A stretch of DNA of 41,048 nucleotides from Segetibacter sp. (GCA_025963675.1 JAOQAJ010000290.1:1-41048); one strand, 5' to 3'; shown: positions 17,506 through 28,900, counted from the stretch's first letter. Numbers and translations are program-made. The notes: generated by a model from the letters alone, not told the origin.

Positions 17506-17616
17506 TGATTGCTTTATAATTATTTAATTCGGGGGATAAAAGTAATTGTTTATTCTTGAATAGTAAAAGCAGCAGCTTGCAGGTCTCGCTAAGCAAATTT
17601 TTATTTTAAAATAATA

Positions 17617-17647
17617 TTTGTACTTCGCTTTTCATCTTATATTTTTG
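17617..17647 (+). promoter_or_regulatory. Consensus Bacteroidota promoter of ruvA-sprA
   Basis: TTTG at 17617-17620, a 19-nt spacer and TATTTTTG at 17640-17647 match the Bacteroidota consensus (TTTG, 19-21 nt, TAnnTTTG) at every defined position. Transcription would start near 17653, about 17 nt before the ruvA GTG. Confidence 0.75.
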
Positions 17648-17669
17648 AAACCCCGTTAAATACTTGTAT

Positions 17670-18254
17670 GTGATCGCGTTTGTCAGAGGAAAGTTTGCAG
17701 TTAAAAATCCCGCCCAAATTATTGTTGATGTAAATGGAGTTGGTTACGAATGCCAGGTGAGCCTAAATACCTATTCTGCTATTAGCGACCAGGATAGCGG
17801 ACAACTGTTTACATACGTTCATATTACTGAGAACAACCAGACCTTATATGGATTTGCAGATTTGTCTGAAAAAGAACTGTTCACCCAACTAATCAGTGTT
17901 TCGGGCGTTGGTGCAGCGACAGCAAGAATGATGTTGTCTGGAATGAAGCCTGACGAAATTATTAGAGCAATCGTGCAAAGCAATGCACGCCTACTGGAAA
18001 GCATCAAAGGAATAGGTAGAAAGACTGCTGAACGACTATGTTTAGAGTTAAAAGACAAATTAAGTAAGAACTTAAACGATGCTAATCTTACACCTTCCGT
18101 TGCAAATAAAATGGAAAACGACGCATTGAATGCGTTAATTTCTTTAGGAATTCCAAAGCCGAACGCAGAAAAGGCAATAAAAAACGTTATTGATGCAAAT
18201 GGTGCAAACATTCCATTAGAAGAGCTCATAAAAAGAGCCCTAAAAAACATTTAG
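17670..18254 (+). CDS. ruvA: Holliday junction branch migration protein RuvA
   Basis: RuvA binds Holliday junctions as a tetramer and positions the RuvB motor during recombinational repair. The 194 residues show an N-terminal OB-fold (1-65), with the helix-hairpin-helix segments FTQLISVSGVGAATARMMLS and LLESIKGIGRKTAERLCLEL (~70-130). A short C-terminal RuvB-contact domain follows (~145-194). The start is most likely the GTG at 17670, giving MIAFVRGKF. A TTG two codons upstream is possible, while the ATG at 17668 is out of frame and hits a stop at once. The upstream promoter is a full consensus. sprA follows after 33 bp on the same strand. Confidence 0.95.
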   Translation: MIAFVRGKFAVKNPAQIIVDVNGVGYECQVSLNTYSAISDQDSGQLFTYVHITENNQTLYGFADLSEKELFTQLISVSGVGAATARMMLSGMKPDEIIRAIVQSNARLLESIKGIGRKTAERLCLELKDKLSKNLNDANLTPSVANKMENDALNALISLGIPKPNAEKAIKNVIDANGANIPLEELIKRALKNI

Positions 18255-18287
18255 CCTATAGAGAGAATTGTACATAAACTACTTTCG

Positions 18288-21200
18288 GTGTCGGTACGTT
18301 ATTATTACAAATTTTCTTTAATACTTTTCATAATCTTTTTTGCTTTTGCGGCAACCTGTACTTATGCACAGGATACCAGCCGTCGTGCTACAAAAGACAC
18401 TACCCGCTTTCCTATAAGCGACAGGGTAGGCGATCCTTTTACCTACAAATCAAATAATCCTTTCAATCTTTCTGACACTGGCTACATAAAAAGAGACATT
18501 CAATATGACCCAAAAACAAAGCAATATTATATAGTTGAGAAAATAGGCAATTCAAACTATAGGACACCCACTTACATGACCTTTGAGGAGATGATGCGTT
18601 TTAAGGCAAGGGAGTCTGAAAGTGAATATTTTAGAAAAAGAGCAAATACCTTAAGTGTCTTAAACAGAAAAGTTGAGCGCCCAAAACTAAAAACGTACGA
18701 TAAGCTTTTTGATAGAATATTTGGTGTGGGGCCAAACGGATTAAAAGTTGACATCAGGCCTCAAGGTAATGTTGATATTACCGCCGGATACGAGGGGCAA
18801 AATATTAAAAATCCTACACTTCCTGAAAGTGCAAGAAAGAATGGTGGCTTTGACTTCAATATGAATTCAAATATCAATGTTATTGCCAATATCGGAGACA
18901 AGCTCAAACTTCCTATTAATTATAATACACTTGCAAACTTTGACTTTGAAAACCAGTTGAAGCTGGATTACAAAGGAATGGACGATGAAATTATAAAGTC
19001 CATTGAAGCAGGAAATGTATCGTTTACGTCAAAAGGAACCCTAATTCCAAGTGCACAAAGTCTGTTTGGTTTAAAGACTCAGTTGCAGTTTGGTAAATTA
19101 TTCTTGTCCGGAGTAATCGCAACCCAAAAAGCCCAACGGCAATCACTTGCATTACAAGGCGGCGCCGCCACCTCCACGTTCAACAAGAAAATTGATGATT
19201 ATGAAGAAAACAGGCACTTCCTGTTAGCAGATTATTTCAGAGCAAATTATAACAGGGCAATGCAAAGCTTGCCGGTAGTTAATAGCCAGGTGCAAATTTT
19301 AAGGATGGAAGTTTGGGTAACCAACCGGACCGGAGCAACTACAGAGACAAGGGATGTAGTTGGTTTGATGGATTTAGGTGAATCTACCCCCTTCAATCCA
19401 AATGTTCATAGTAACAATACCGGTGTACTTCCTGAAAATAAGGCGAATGACTTGTATACAAATTTGATTAATTCTCCCTCGATCCGTAATCCTGTTTTAA
19501 TAAATTCTATTTTAATCGGTAAAGGCTTGCGCGCAGTTGAAGATTATGAAAAAACATTTGCAAGAAAACTAAATCCAAACGAATATTACTTCAACCCACA
19601 AATTGGTTTCGTTTCCCTAAACCAGCAATTACAGGCTGATGAGGTATTGGGAGTAGCATACCAGTATACGTACAACGGAAGGGTTTTCCAGGTAGGAGAG
19701 TTTTCACAGGATGTTGCACTTGACTCTACACAAGGTGTGCAAAAAGTATTGTTACTGAAATTATTAAAAGCGACTTCACAACGTCCCGCGCTGCCAATTT
19801 GGAGATGGATGATGAAAAATGTTTATTCATTGGACCTGCCGGGAATTCAAAGGCAGGATTTTAAGTTGAACGTTTTGTACCAGGAGCCAAGCGGAGGTTT
19901 AAAAAGATATTTACCCGAGGGAGATTCTTCTGTAGAAGGAAGAACGTTGCTGCGAATTTTGAATCTTGACCGACTCAATAACCAGAATGACCCGTTACCT
20001 GACGGGGTCTTCGATTATGTGGAAGGCTTTACAGTACTATCCCAACAGGGAAAAATAATTTTCCCGCTTCTTGAGCCTTTTGGGCGCGATCTGGAAAGAC
20101 TCGCTTTTTCCGGTACATCAAGTGCACTTGCCCCAAAATACGTCTATCGCCAGTTGTACGACTCTATAAAAGCAATTGCTCAAACTTATGCAAACCTAAA
20201 TCGGTATGTGATGCAAGGTGCCGGAAAGGGCAGTTCTTCATCTGAGATCTATTTAGGCGCATTCAACGTTCCACCGGGATCGGTTACTGTTACAGCAGGA
20301 GGCCAGATCTTAAGAGAGAATTTTGATTATAGTATTGATTATAATCTTGGTACAGTAAAAATTCTGAATGGAGCTATCCTAAACAGTGGTGTCCCGGTAA
20401 ATGTTCAATTTGAAAATAATGCGGGTTTTGGTATACAACAACGAAGTTTCCTGGGGTTACGCGCCGACTATTTAGCAAATAAAAAGCTGTCGTTAGGGGC
20501 AACAATGGCCCGCCTGTCTGAGCGGCCTTTTTTTACCAAAATGAATTATGGTGAAGATCCGATCAGAAACACAATGTATGGTGTAGACTTTAATTATCGT
20601 ACGCAGTCGGCCGGCCTTACCCGACTTTTAAATAAGCTTCCTTTTTATGAAAGCAATACGATGTCTTCAATTAATGCTTACGGAGAAGCTGCTTTTTTAA
20701 AGCCGGGTCATCCAGCTCAAATTGGTTCAGGAAGCAATGGATTGATTTATGTTGACGACTTTGAAGGAACACGAAATAGCATTGATCTGCGGTTTCCTTT
20801 TATTTCCTGGGCTTTGGCCAGTACACCGCAAAATAACGGGTTGTTTCCTGAAGCGACTTTAATTGACTCCTTACCTTATAACTATAACAGGGCAAAATTA
20901 GCCTGGTATAATATAGAACCAATTTTGCAGGATAGAAACAGTGTAAACAATCCTTTAAGGAGAAATGTAGCTGAATTGAGCGATCCAAGAGTGAGGGCGG
21001 TTTTCAACCAGGAGCTGTATCCGCAGAGAACGAATAATTTGGGCGAAAACCAGTTAGTGACTTTTGACCTTGCATATTATCCAACTGATATCGGACCTTA
21101 CAACTACGTGAGCGATGCAGCGCAGGTGGATGCAAATGGAAAATTGAAAAATCCACGAAAGCGTTGGGGCGGTATAATGAGATCGATTGATCAAACCGAT

Positions 21201-24200
21201 TTTGTGACCAGTAATGTAGAATTTGTTGAGTTCTGGGTACAGGACCCTTTTATCAAAAAACCTAATAGCACCGGCGGAAAATTATATTTAAACCTGGGTT
21301 CAATTAGCGAAGACGTATTGAAGGATGGAAGACGTTTTTACGAAAATGGCTTAAACTCACCAAATCAGCCATCTGCCGTCGACAACTCCTCTACTTGGGG
21401 TAGAACACCCGTTAACCCGATCCAGGTTACACAAGCTTTTAGCAACGATCCTGCTGACCGCCCTTTCCAGGATGTAGGTTTTGATGGATTAGATGACGGT
21501 GGGGAAGCGACGAAAAGATCAACTTATTTAAATAATGTGCTGGCCAATTTTGGCCCCGGTTCTGCCTTATATGCAAGGGCACAGCAAGACCCGTCAAACG
21601 ATAACTATAGATGGTACCGTGACAACGCCTATGATGCAGCAAATACCGGCATTCTTGGCAGATATAAAAACTTCAATAACCCGCAAGGCAATTCCCCGAT
21701 AGCTACAGGCAATTCTCAGTTTAGTCCTGCAGCTACATTATATCCTGACAATGAAGATTTAAACAGGGATAACACGCTGAATGAAAGTGAAGAATATTAT
21801 CAATATGAGATTGACCTTCATCCAAACATGCGGGTAGGAGATAAATACATTACCGACCGGCAAAATATTTCAATTAGATATGCCGATGGTTCTACCGGCA
21901 CCGAACCATGGTATTTGTTTAGAGTACCCATTTCCGATTATCAGCAAAAGGTGGGCAATATTCCCGATTTTAAATCAATTCGATTTGTCAGGATGTTTCT
22001 TACAGATTTCGAAGATTCTGTTGTACTTCGTTTCGCCCGCCTCGACCTTGTTCGTAACCAATGGAGAAACTTTGCTTTTAAATTAGATACTACCGGCAAT
22101 TACGTTCCGCAACCTCGTGGTGGTAATACCACTTTTAATGTTTTGGCTGTAAACGTTGAAGAAAACAGTAAAAGACAACCTGTTAACTATCTAATTCCTC
22201 CGGGCATAGAAAGAGTTCAGCAATTAAGTAATAATGGCATTAACCTGTTGCAAAACGAACAGGCCATGAGTTTTCAAATTCGAAATCTTCCTACCAATGA
22301 TGTTAGGGCTGCATTTAAAACTATGAACCTCGACATGAGGCAGTATGGTAGCTTAAACATGTTCGTGCATGCTGAAAGTGTAGTAGGAAGCCAGCCTTTG
22401 AATAATAAGCAACTAAACGCCGTAATTCGAATTGGAAGCGATTTTCTTAATAACTATTATGAGATAAAAATACCTCTTGTAGTTACACCACCGGGCTTTT
22501 ATGCAAATACTGAGGAAGGCCAGAGAAAGGTTTGGCCAGATAGTAACAATCTGGATTTTAACATCCAGGACCTCGTTCAGTTAAAAAACCGGCGAAACAA
22601 CGCTACTGCAAATATTACCGGTTATTACCAGGAAACTATTGGTACTAAAAAGTATGCAATTAAGGGAAATCCTAATCTTGGAGAGGTGCAGGCGTTCCTG
22701 ATTGGAGTTGAAAACTCCCAGGCCTCCGATGGTATTCCCGCCAGCGCCGAAGTTTGGATCAATGAACTTCGTTTATCTAAACTAAACGAAAAAGGGGGAT
22801 ATGCAGCAACCGGTCGCGTTGACATTAATCTGGCTGACCTCGGTACGGTAGCGATTTCCGGAAGCACACATACCACTGGTTTTGGTACCCTTGAGCAACG
22901 TGTAAACGAGAGAGCCAGGGAAAACTTTATGCAGTATGATATAGCAGCAAACCTCGAAATGGGTAAGTTGCTACCGAAAAGTCTGGGGATTTCTATTCCG
23001 CTTTATGCAAGCATCAATCAGACAATTACTACTCCCGAATATGACCCTTATGATCTGGATGTTAGGCTAAAAGACAAGTTGAATACTTTAGGAGGTAACG
23101 CTAAGGTGACGGCCAGAAAGGCTGCAATTGATAAAACGACCATTAAAACGATCAATTTTACTAACATGCGCATAATGCCTTCTGCCAAAACCAGGATCTG
23201 GAGCGTTAGTAATTTTGACTTTAGTTATTCTTATATAAAGTTCGAACAGGCTAATCCGCTGATACTTAAAAACGATGTAATTAAGCATAGAGGAGGTTTG
23301 GGTTATACATTTAATAAACAGGCGAAATATATAGAGCCGTTTAAAAAGATCATAAAATCAAAATCGCCCTGGTATGCACTAGTTCGCGAGTTCAACTTCA
23401 ATCCTCAGCCATCTTTATTAAGCTTTAGAGCAGATGTCAACCGTCAGTTTGGAACGTTTGTTCCCCGCATTGTAAACACTTTCGACAGTAAGGTGGATAG
23501 GGTAGATACTACTTACGACAAGTTTTTTACTTTCGACAGATATTACAATTTAAGGTGGGATTTAACCAAATCATTAAATGTTGATTTCTCTGCCGTAAAC
23601 AATGCACGGATTGATGAGCCGGAAGGAGCAATCAATACCAGTGCTAAAAAAGATACTATTCGAACCAATTTTTTTAAGGGTGGCAGAAATACATTGTATC
23701 AGCAAAGAGCAATAGCCAGTTATACATTTCCATTCGCCAAGTTGCCACTTACAGATTGGATTAACGCCCGTTATAGTTATACTACCACTTACAATTGGAT
23801 CGGTGCAAGCCGACTGGCCTTAAGCCTTGGTAATACAATTGAAAATAGCCAGGAAAATAACATTAACGGTGAATTTGATTTTACGAGGCTATACTCAAAG
23901 AGCAGGTGGCTACGGGGGTTAGAGCAACCGGCTCAAGCAGGAAACCAGGACCCAAATTCGAAGGGTCGAAATCAGAAGCCGCCTCAGGCTGCAAACCCAA
24001 ATGCTCCGGCTGCATCCACTTTGCCTTCGCGCGAGGAGGTGACAAAAGGGTTGACAGGAAAAGCGAAACGAGTGGCATTGCGTAAATGGAGAAAGCAGCG
24101 CCGTGATGAGCGAAAAGCTGCCCGATTATTAAAAGCAGCACAACCGGTCGAAATGCCGGGCATCGCAAGAGCTGGCGGACAACTGTTAACGATGGTAAAA

Positions 24201-25583
24201 CGAGGCACTGTTAATTATGGCGAAAGTTATCGCAGCAGAATTCCCGGTTACACAGATATTCCGAAAGCCCTTGGTCAACATTGGGCGAGTATGGCCCCGG
24301 GTCTTGACTACGTCTTTGGCAGACAACCCGATTCGAGCTGGCTTAATGAAAAAGCGGCAAGAGGTTTAATATCACGTGATACTACACTGAATTTTATGTT
24401 CCGGCAAAGTCTTGATCAAAAGCTGGCTATTACCGCACAGATAGAACCGATTAGAGAATTTACCGTGGACCTTAATATGGAAAAAACGTACACGAAGGAT
24501 TATTCAGAATTATTTAAAACAGTATCTCAAAATGGCAATTTTGAACATTTAAGTCCTTTGGCAACTGGAGGCTTCAACGTTTCCTATATCGCATTTAAGA
24601 CTTTATTTACTAAAAACAAACCGACTGAGATTTCTCAGACTTTCAGGAATTTTGAGGCTTACCGGCTTATTTTATCTGAAAGATTAGCGCTTGCAAATCC
24701 ATATCAAAAAGGATTGGGCATAAACCAGGATGGCTTTTATAAAGGCTATAACCGTTATGCGCAGGATGTTTTAATTCCAGCTTTCATTGCAGCCTATTCT
24801 GGCCAGGATCCTAAAGCTGTAGGTTTAATCGAGCAAACAAACCCTAATATAAAATCTAATCCGTTTAAGAGCATTAAGCCAAAACCAAACTGGAGAGTAA
24901 CATATACAGGGCTTACCCGCATTCAAGCTCTGGCTAAAACCTTCAGTAGTATCAGCATAACACATGCTTACACCGGCAGTTTGGGTATGAATAGTTTTAA
25001 TAGTGCTTTGAATTTCACTGATCCTTTTGCGTACAGCGCCCCGGGGTTTTTGGATACGGTTTCAGGCAATTTTGTGCCGTTTTTCCTTGTTCCTAATGTC
25101 ACCATTCAGGAAGGGTTTAGTCCTTTTTTAGGTATTGATGTAACCACGGTTAGTCAATTAACGGCCAGCCTGCAATATAAAAAGAGTCGGCAATTGAGTT
25201 TAAGCCTGGTAGATTATCAGCTAAGTGAAGTAAACAGTACAGAGATCACTATTGGTGGAAGTTTCAGGAAGCGCGGCTTTAACCTGCCATTTAAATTGCC
25301 CGGGACGAAAGGAAAAAAACTGCAGAATGACATCAATTTCAGGTTCGACCTGAGTGTTCGTGACGATGCTACCAGTAATAGCCGGCTTGATCAGGATAAT
25401 GCGTTTAGCACCGGAGGTCAAAAAGTTGTTACACTGCAGCCATCAATAGATTATGTTTTAAACAACAGGGTGAATATAAAATTGTACTTCGACCAGAGAA
25501 AGGTGGTGCCTTACATCTCAACCTCCGCCCCGGTCACAAATACCCGCGCTGGTGTGCAAATCAGGATTTCGTTGGCGCAGTAA
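18288..25583 (+). CDS. sprA: SprA, type IX secretion / gliding motility outer-membrane translocon
   Basis: SprA forms the giant outer-membrane barrel through which type IX secretion substrates, including gliding adhesins, leave the periplasm. The 2431 residues match the family. A signal peptide (LILFIIFFAFAATCTYA, likely cleaved after A27) is followed by SprA-type repeats. GLRADYLANKKLSLGATMA is near 720-740 and IYVDDFEGTRNSIDLRFPFISW near 820. The C-terminal half is rich in alternating beta-strand sequence and ends VQIRISLAQ, a barrel-like terminus. A basic, Pro/Gln/Ala-rich segment at about 1880-1970 looks disordered. The start is a GTG 33 bp after ruvA, with no in-frame ATG nearby, so the two are probably co-transcribed. 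A strong terminator follows. Confidence 0.96.
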   Translation: MSVRYYYKFSLILFIIFFAFAATCTYAQDTSRRATKDTTRFPISDRVGDPFTYKSNNPFNLSDTGYIKRDIQYDPKTKQYYIVEKIGNSNYRTPTYMTFEEMMRFKARESESEYFRKRANTLSVLNRKVERPKLKTYDKLFDRIFGVGPNGLKVDIRPQGNVDITAGYEGQNIKNPTLPESARKNGGFDFNMNSNINVIANIGDKLKLPINYNTLANFDFENQLKLDYKGMDDEIIKSIEAGNVSFTSKGTLIPSAQSLFGLKTQLQFGKLFLSGVIATQKAQRQSLALQGGAATSTFNKKIDDYEENRHFLLADYFRANYNRAMQSLPVVNSQVQILRMEVWVTNRTGATTETRDVVGLMDLGESTPFNPNVHSNNTGVLPENKANDLYTNLINSPSIRNPVLINSILIGKGLRAVEDYEKTFARKLNPNEYYFNPQIGFVSLNQQLQADEVLGVAYQYTYNGRVFQVGEFSQDVALDSTQGVQKVLLLKLLKATSQRPALPIWRWMMKNVYSLDLPGIQRQDFKLNVLYQEPSGGLKRYLPEGDSSVEGRTLLRILNLDRLNNQNDPLPDGVFDYVEGFTVLSQQGKIIFPLLEPFGRDLERLAFSGTSSALAPKYVYRQLYDSIKAIAQTYANLNRYVMQGAGKGSSSSEIYLGAFNVPPGSVTVTAGGQILRENFDYSIDYNLGTVKILNGAILNSGVPVNVQFENNAGFGIQQRSFLGLRADYLANKKLSLGATMARLSERPFFTKMNYGEDPIRNTMYGVDFNYRTQSAGLTRLLNKLPFYESNTMSSINAYGEAAFLKPGHPAQIGSGSNGLIYVDDFEGTRNSIDLRFPFISWALASTPQNNGLFPEATLIDSLPYNYNRAKLAWYNIEPILQDRNSVNNPLRRNVAELSDPRVRAVFNQELYPQRTNNLGENQLVTFDLAYYPTDIGPYNYVSDAAQVDANGKLKNPRKRWGGIMRSIDQTDFVTSNVEFVEFWVQDPFIKKPNSTGGKLYLNLGSISEDVLKDGRRFYENGLNSPNQPSAVDNSSTWGRTPVNPIQVTQAFSNDPADRPFQDVGFDGLDDGGEATKRSTYLNNVLANFGPGSALYARAQQDPSNDNYRWYRDNAYDAANTGILGRYKNFNNPQGNSPIATGNSQFSPAATLYPDNEDLNRDNTLNESEEYYQYEIDLHPNMRVGDKYITDRQNISIRYADGSTGTEPWYLFRVPISDYQQKVGNIPDFKSIRFVRMFLTDFEDSVVLRFARLDLVRNQWRNFAFKLDTTGNYVPQPRGGNTTFNVLAVNVEENSKRQPVNYLIPPGIERVQQLSNNGINLLQNEQAMSFQIRNLPTNDVRAAFKTMNLDMRQYGSLNMFVHAESVVGSQPLNNKQLNAVIRIGSDFLNNYYEIKIPLVVTPPGFYANTEEGQRKVWPDSNNLDFNIQDLVQLKNRRNNATANITGYYQETIGTKKYAIKGNPNLGEVQAFLIGVENSQASDGIPASAEVWINELRLSKLNEKGGYAATGRVDINLADLGTVAISGSTHTTGFGTLEQRVNERARENFMQYDIAANLEMGKLLPKSLGISIPLYASINQTITTPEYDPYDLDVRLKDKLNTLGGNAKVTARKAAIDKTTIKTINFTNMRIMPSAKTRIWSVSNFDFSYSYIKFEQANPLILKNDVIKHRGGLGYTFNKQAKYIEPFKKIIKSKSPWYALVREFNFNPQPSLLSFRADVNRQFGTFVPRIVNTFDSKVDRVDTTYDKFFTFDRYYNLRWDLTKSLNVDFSAVNNARIDEPEGAINTSAKKDTIRTNFFKGGRNTLYQQRAIASYTFPFAKLPLTDWINARYSYTTTYNWIGASRLALSLGNTIENSQENNINGEFDFTRLYSKSRWLRGLEQPAQAGNQDPNSKGRNQKPPQAANPNAPAASTLPSREEVTKGLTGKAKRVALRKWRKQRRDERKAARLLKAAQPVEMPGIARAGGQLLTMVKRGTVNYGESYRSRIPGYTDIPKALGQHWASMAPGLDYVFGRQPDSSWLNEKAARGLISRDTTLNFMFRQSLDQKLAITAQIEPIREFTVDLNMEKTYTKDYSELFKTVSQNGNFEHLSPLATGGFNVSYIAFKTLFTKNKPTEISQTFRNFEAYRLILSERLALANPYQKGLGINQDGFYKGYNRYAQDVLIPAFIAAYSGQDPKAVGLIEQTNPNIKSNPFKSIKPKPNWRVTYTGLTRIQALAKTFSSISITHAYTGSLGMNSFNSALNFTDPFAYSAPGFLDTVSGNFVPFFLVPNVTIQEGFSPFLGIDVTTVSQLTASLQYKKSRQLSLSLVDYQLSEVNSTEITIGGSFRKRGFNLPFKLPGTKGKKLQNDINFRFDLSVRDDATSNSRLDQDNAFSTGGQKVVTLQPSIDYVLNNRVNIKLYFDQRKVVPYISTSAPVTNTRAGVQIRISLAQ

Positions 25584-25600
25584 ATAAAATCTTAGTAGAA

Positions 25601-25642
25601 AAAATCAATTGCCCCGGGTTTAAAGCCGGGGCAATTGATTTT
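25601..25642 (+). terminator. Rho-independent terminator of sprA
   Basis: The 17-bp arms are perfect (AAAATCAATTGCCCCGG at 25601-25617 and its complement at 25626-25642) with an 8-nt loop, 18 bp after the sprA stop. Confidence 0.9.
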
Positions 25643-25667
25643 AGGGAAAGTTCAATAGATGACTAAA

Positions 25668-25692
25668 AGTACAAGGGAGTGACACAACGATG
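25668..25692 (+). repeat. Dispersed intergenic repeat, copy E
   Basis: It is identical over 25 bp to copy D at 16318-16342, 9.3 kb away. It lies after the sprA terminator. Confidence 0.9.
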
Positions 25693-25788
25693 TTGAAAGT
25701 GCCGCGAATGTTGGTCTACAAAAAAGGACTAATTCTCCCATTACTTTGAGTTTTTTCCTGGTAACCATCAGTATAGCAGCCCGAAGCT

Positions 25789-25812
25789 TTTGTTGCGACG
25801 CTCCTTTCATCT
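25789..25812 (+). repeat. Second intergenic repeat, copy 1
   Basis: TTTGTTGCGACGCTCC followed by TTTCATCT matches the complement of 30606-30629 at 23 of 24 positions. Confidence 0.8.
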
Positions 25813-25894
25813 CATGTAATTCTATGGCACTTTTCCTTAAGCTTTTTGCTGCTTATTAAGCTTTTCTTTCAAGTGAAACGCGATGTACTTTCCT

Positions 25895-25902
25895 TACCTT
25901 TG
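25895..25902 (+). promoter_or_regulatory. Predicted -7 element of the ileS promoter
   Basis: TACCTTTG matches TAnnTTTG exactly, 39 bp before the ileS ATG at 25942. It lies inside the upstream extension of the open frame and so supports the shorter protein. Confidence 0.6.
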
Positions 25903-25941
25903 CCCACCTTTTTATTATTATTATTGAGCAGTTTTATATTT

Positions 25942-28900
25942 ATGAGCGTCAAATACAAAGAATTTTCCGGGTTAAACCTTCCTGCAATTGAAAAAGAAAT
26001 TTTGAATAAGTGGGAGGAAACTAATGCCTTTGAAAAGAGTGTGGATTTGAGAGAAGGAGCAGAACCTTTTGTTTTTTACGAAGGTCCGCCAAGTGCTAAT
26101 GGTTTGCCGGGAATTCACCACGTTATTTCCCGCACCCTAAAGGATCTGGTTTGTCGCTACAAAACGATGCAAGGCTTCCAGGTAAAACGCAAGGGCGGCT
26201 GGGATACTCATGGATTACCAGTTGAATTAGGTGTTGAAAAAGAATTAGGCATTACGAAGGAAGATATCGGGAAGAAAATAACTGTCGAAGAGTACAACCA
26301 AAAGTGTCGCGAGGCAGTGCTTCGATACAAAGACAAATGGGATGATATCACCAAAAAAATGGGTTATTGGGTTGATCTAAATAACCCCTATATCACTTTT
26401 GACAATAATTACATTGAGACGTTGTGGTGGTTGTTAAAACGGTTATTTGACAAAGGATTGTTGTACCAAAGCGTGAGCATACAGCCCTACAGTCCGGGCG
26501 CAGGAACGGGGTTAAGTTCTCACGAACTCAATCAGCCTGGTACCTATAAAAATGTGAAGGATACTTCGGTGGTTGCGATGTTTAAGGCGGTTGAAAATGA
26601 GAAAAGTAAATTTCTTTTTGGTACTGTCAACAGTCAGCCGTCAACTGACATCTTCTTTCTTGCGTGGACCACAACGCCATGGACACTTCCGTCAAATCTT
26701 GGTTTAACCGCCGGACCGAACATCGATTATGTCCTGGTAAAAACTTTCAATCCTTATACGCATGTTCCAACTAATGTTGTGTTGGCAAAAGCTTTAATTA
26801 GTAAATATTTTAAAGCTGAGGGAGAAAACGGTGAATTTGAAAATTATAAAGAAGGCGATAAACTACTTCCGTGGAAGGTATTGGCAGAATTTAAAGGGTC
26901 GGAATTAGAAGGAGTAGAATATCAGCAGCTATTGGCGTATGAGGCAAATAGCAGGGAAAAAATTCAGTCTCTTGCAGACGATGGAGAAGTGAAACCCTTT
27001 AGAGTGCTTCTCGGTGACTTTGTTACAACTGAAGATGGTACCGGTATTGTTCATACTGCTCCTGCCTTTGGTGCAGATGACTATAAAGTGGGTAAGAAGT
27101 ACAATGTTGGTATCTTAACCATGGTCGACCGGCAGGGAAAATTTGTAGACGGCCTCGGCGAGTTCAGCAACCGGTTTGTGAAAAATTACAAAGACGATAA
27201 GGCATATGAAGATGTGAACGTAGACATCTGCGTCAAGCTAAAAAAAGAAAACCGTGCTTTTAAGGTCGAAAAATACGAACACACATACCCACACTGCTGG
27301 CGTACTGATAAGCCGATTCTATATTATCCTCTTGACGCCTGGTTTATCAAAACCACGGCCTTGAAGGACAGAATGGTTGAGTTAAATAAAACGATTAACT
27401 GGAAGCCAAAGTCAACTGGTGAAGGACGCTTTGGTAACTGGTTGGAGAATATGGTGGACTGGAACCTGAGCCGCAGCCGCTTTTGGGGTACACCCTTGCC
27501 TATTTGGAGAACGGCGGATGGCGGTGAACAAACTTGCATAGGCAGTATTGAAGAATTAAATGCAGGAATCCGAAAAGCGAATGAAGTGTTAGGTGGAGAC
27601 GTAAACTCTCACTACCTGCATGAAGGCATTCTTGACCTGCACAAACCTTATGTGGATGAAATAATACTGGTTAGTGACTCTGGAAAACCAATGAAACGTG
27701 TTCCTGACCTGGTCGACGTATGGTTTGATAGTGGAGCCATGCCTTATGCTCAATGGCACTATCCATTTGAGAATAAGGATATGGTGGATGGACACAAAGC
27801 TTTTCCTGCCGATTTCATTTGCGAAGGTGTAGACCAGACTCGTGGTTGGTTTTATACTTTACATGCATTGGGCGTTTTGTTGTTTGATAGTGTGGCCTAC
27901 AAAACTGTCGTTTCAAACGGGCTGGTGCTCGACAAGAATGGCAACAAAATGAGCAAGCGTCTTGGAAACGTTGTTGACCCTTTTCAAACCATTGATAAGT
28001 TTGGAGCTGATGCTACCCGTTGGTATCTCATCACAAACGCGAGCCCGTGGGATAATTTAAAATTTGACATCGGTGGAATACAGGAAGTGCAAAGGAAGTT
28101 TTTCGGCACTTTATACAATACATACCAATTCTTTTCTCTATACAGCAACCTCGACGGGTTTGCATTTAAGGAAGCATATATACCGCTTCAGCAGCGATCA
28201 GAAATTGACCGATGGATCTTGTCCTCTTTGAATACTTTGATTAAGACGGTAACTGAGAGCATGGACGATTACGAACCAACCCAGGCCGGTCGTGCTATCG
28301 AAGAGTTCGTTGATGAACATCTAAGCAACTGGTACGTTCGCTTGTGCCGCCGGCGGTTTTGGAAAGGTGAGTACGAGCAGGATAAAATTGCTGCTTACCA
28401 GACATTGTACGAATGCCTTGAAACGGTCGTAAGGTTAATAGCACCGATTTCGCCGTTTTTTAGTGATGCTGTTTTTCAAAACCTGAATGCTGTCACCCGC
28501 CGGTTCAACGCCGAAAGTGTTCATCATGCCGATTTTCCGACAGTGAACGAAGCTGTTATAGACACCGCTTTGGAAGAAAGAATGCAATTGGCTCAGGGTG
28601 CCTCTTCATTAATATTAAGCATTCGTAAAAAAGTTAATATTAAAGTTCGCCAGCCGCTTCAAAGAGTTTTGATCCCGGTTTTAAACCCTACAATGAAAGA
28701 ACAGCTTTCTAAAGTGGAGGATTTGATAAAAAGTGAAGTAAATGTGAAGGAAATAGAATATCTGACGGCGACTGAGGGTTTTATCAATAAAAAAATAAAA
28801 CCAAATTTTATTGCCCTTGGTAAAAGGCTTGGACCAAAGATGAAAGCGGTTTCTGCCGCCTTGGGAAGGTTCACTCAGCAAGACATTTCGCAGTTTGAAA

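Larger units (their letters stand above)
25584..25941. other. 358-bp gap between sprA and ileS
   Basis: No gene is seen. It contains the sprA terminator, repeat copy E (25668-25692), one copy of a second repeat (25789-25812) and the ileS -7 element (25895-25902). Confidence 0.7.

Noticed and set aside
25846-25941. Upstream extension of ileS by 32 codons, hydrophobic and signal-peptide-like
   Set aside because: It covers an exact -7 promoter element and a cytosolic tRNA synthetase needs no signal peptide. MSVKYKEFSGLNLP at 25942 is the normal start.
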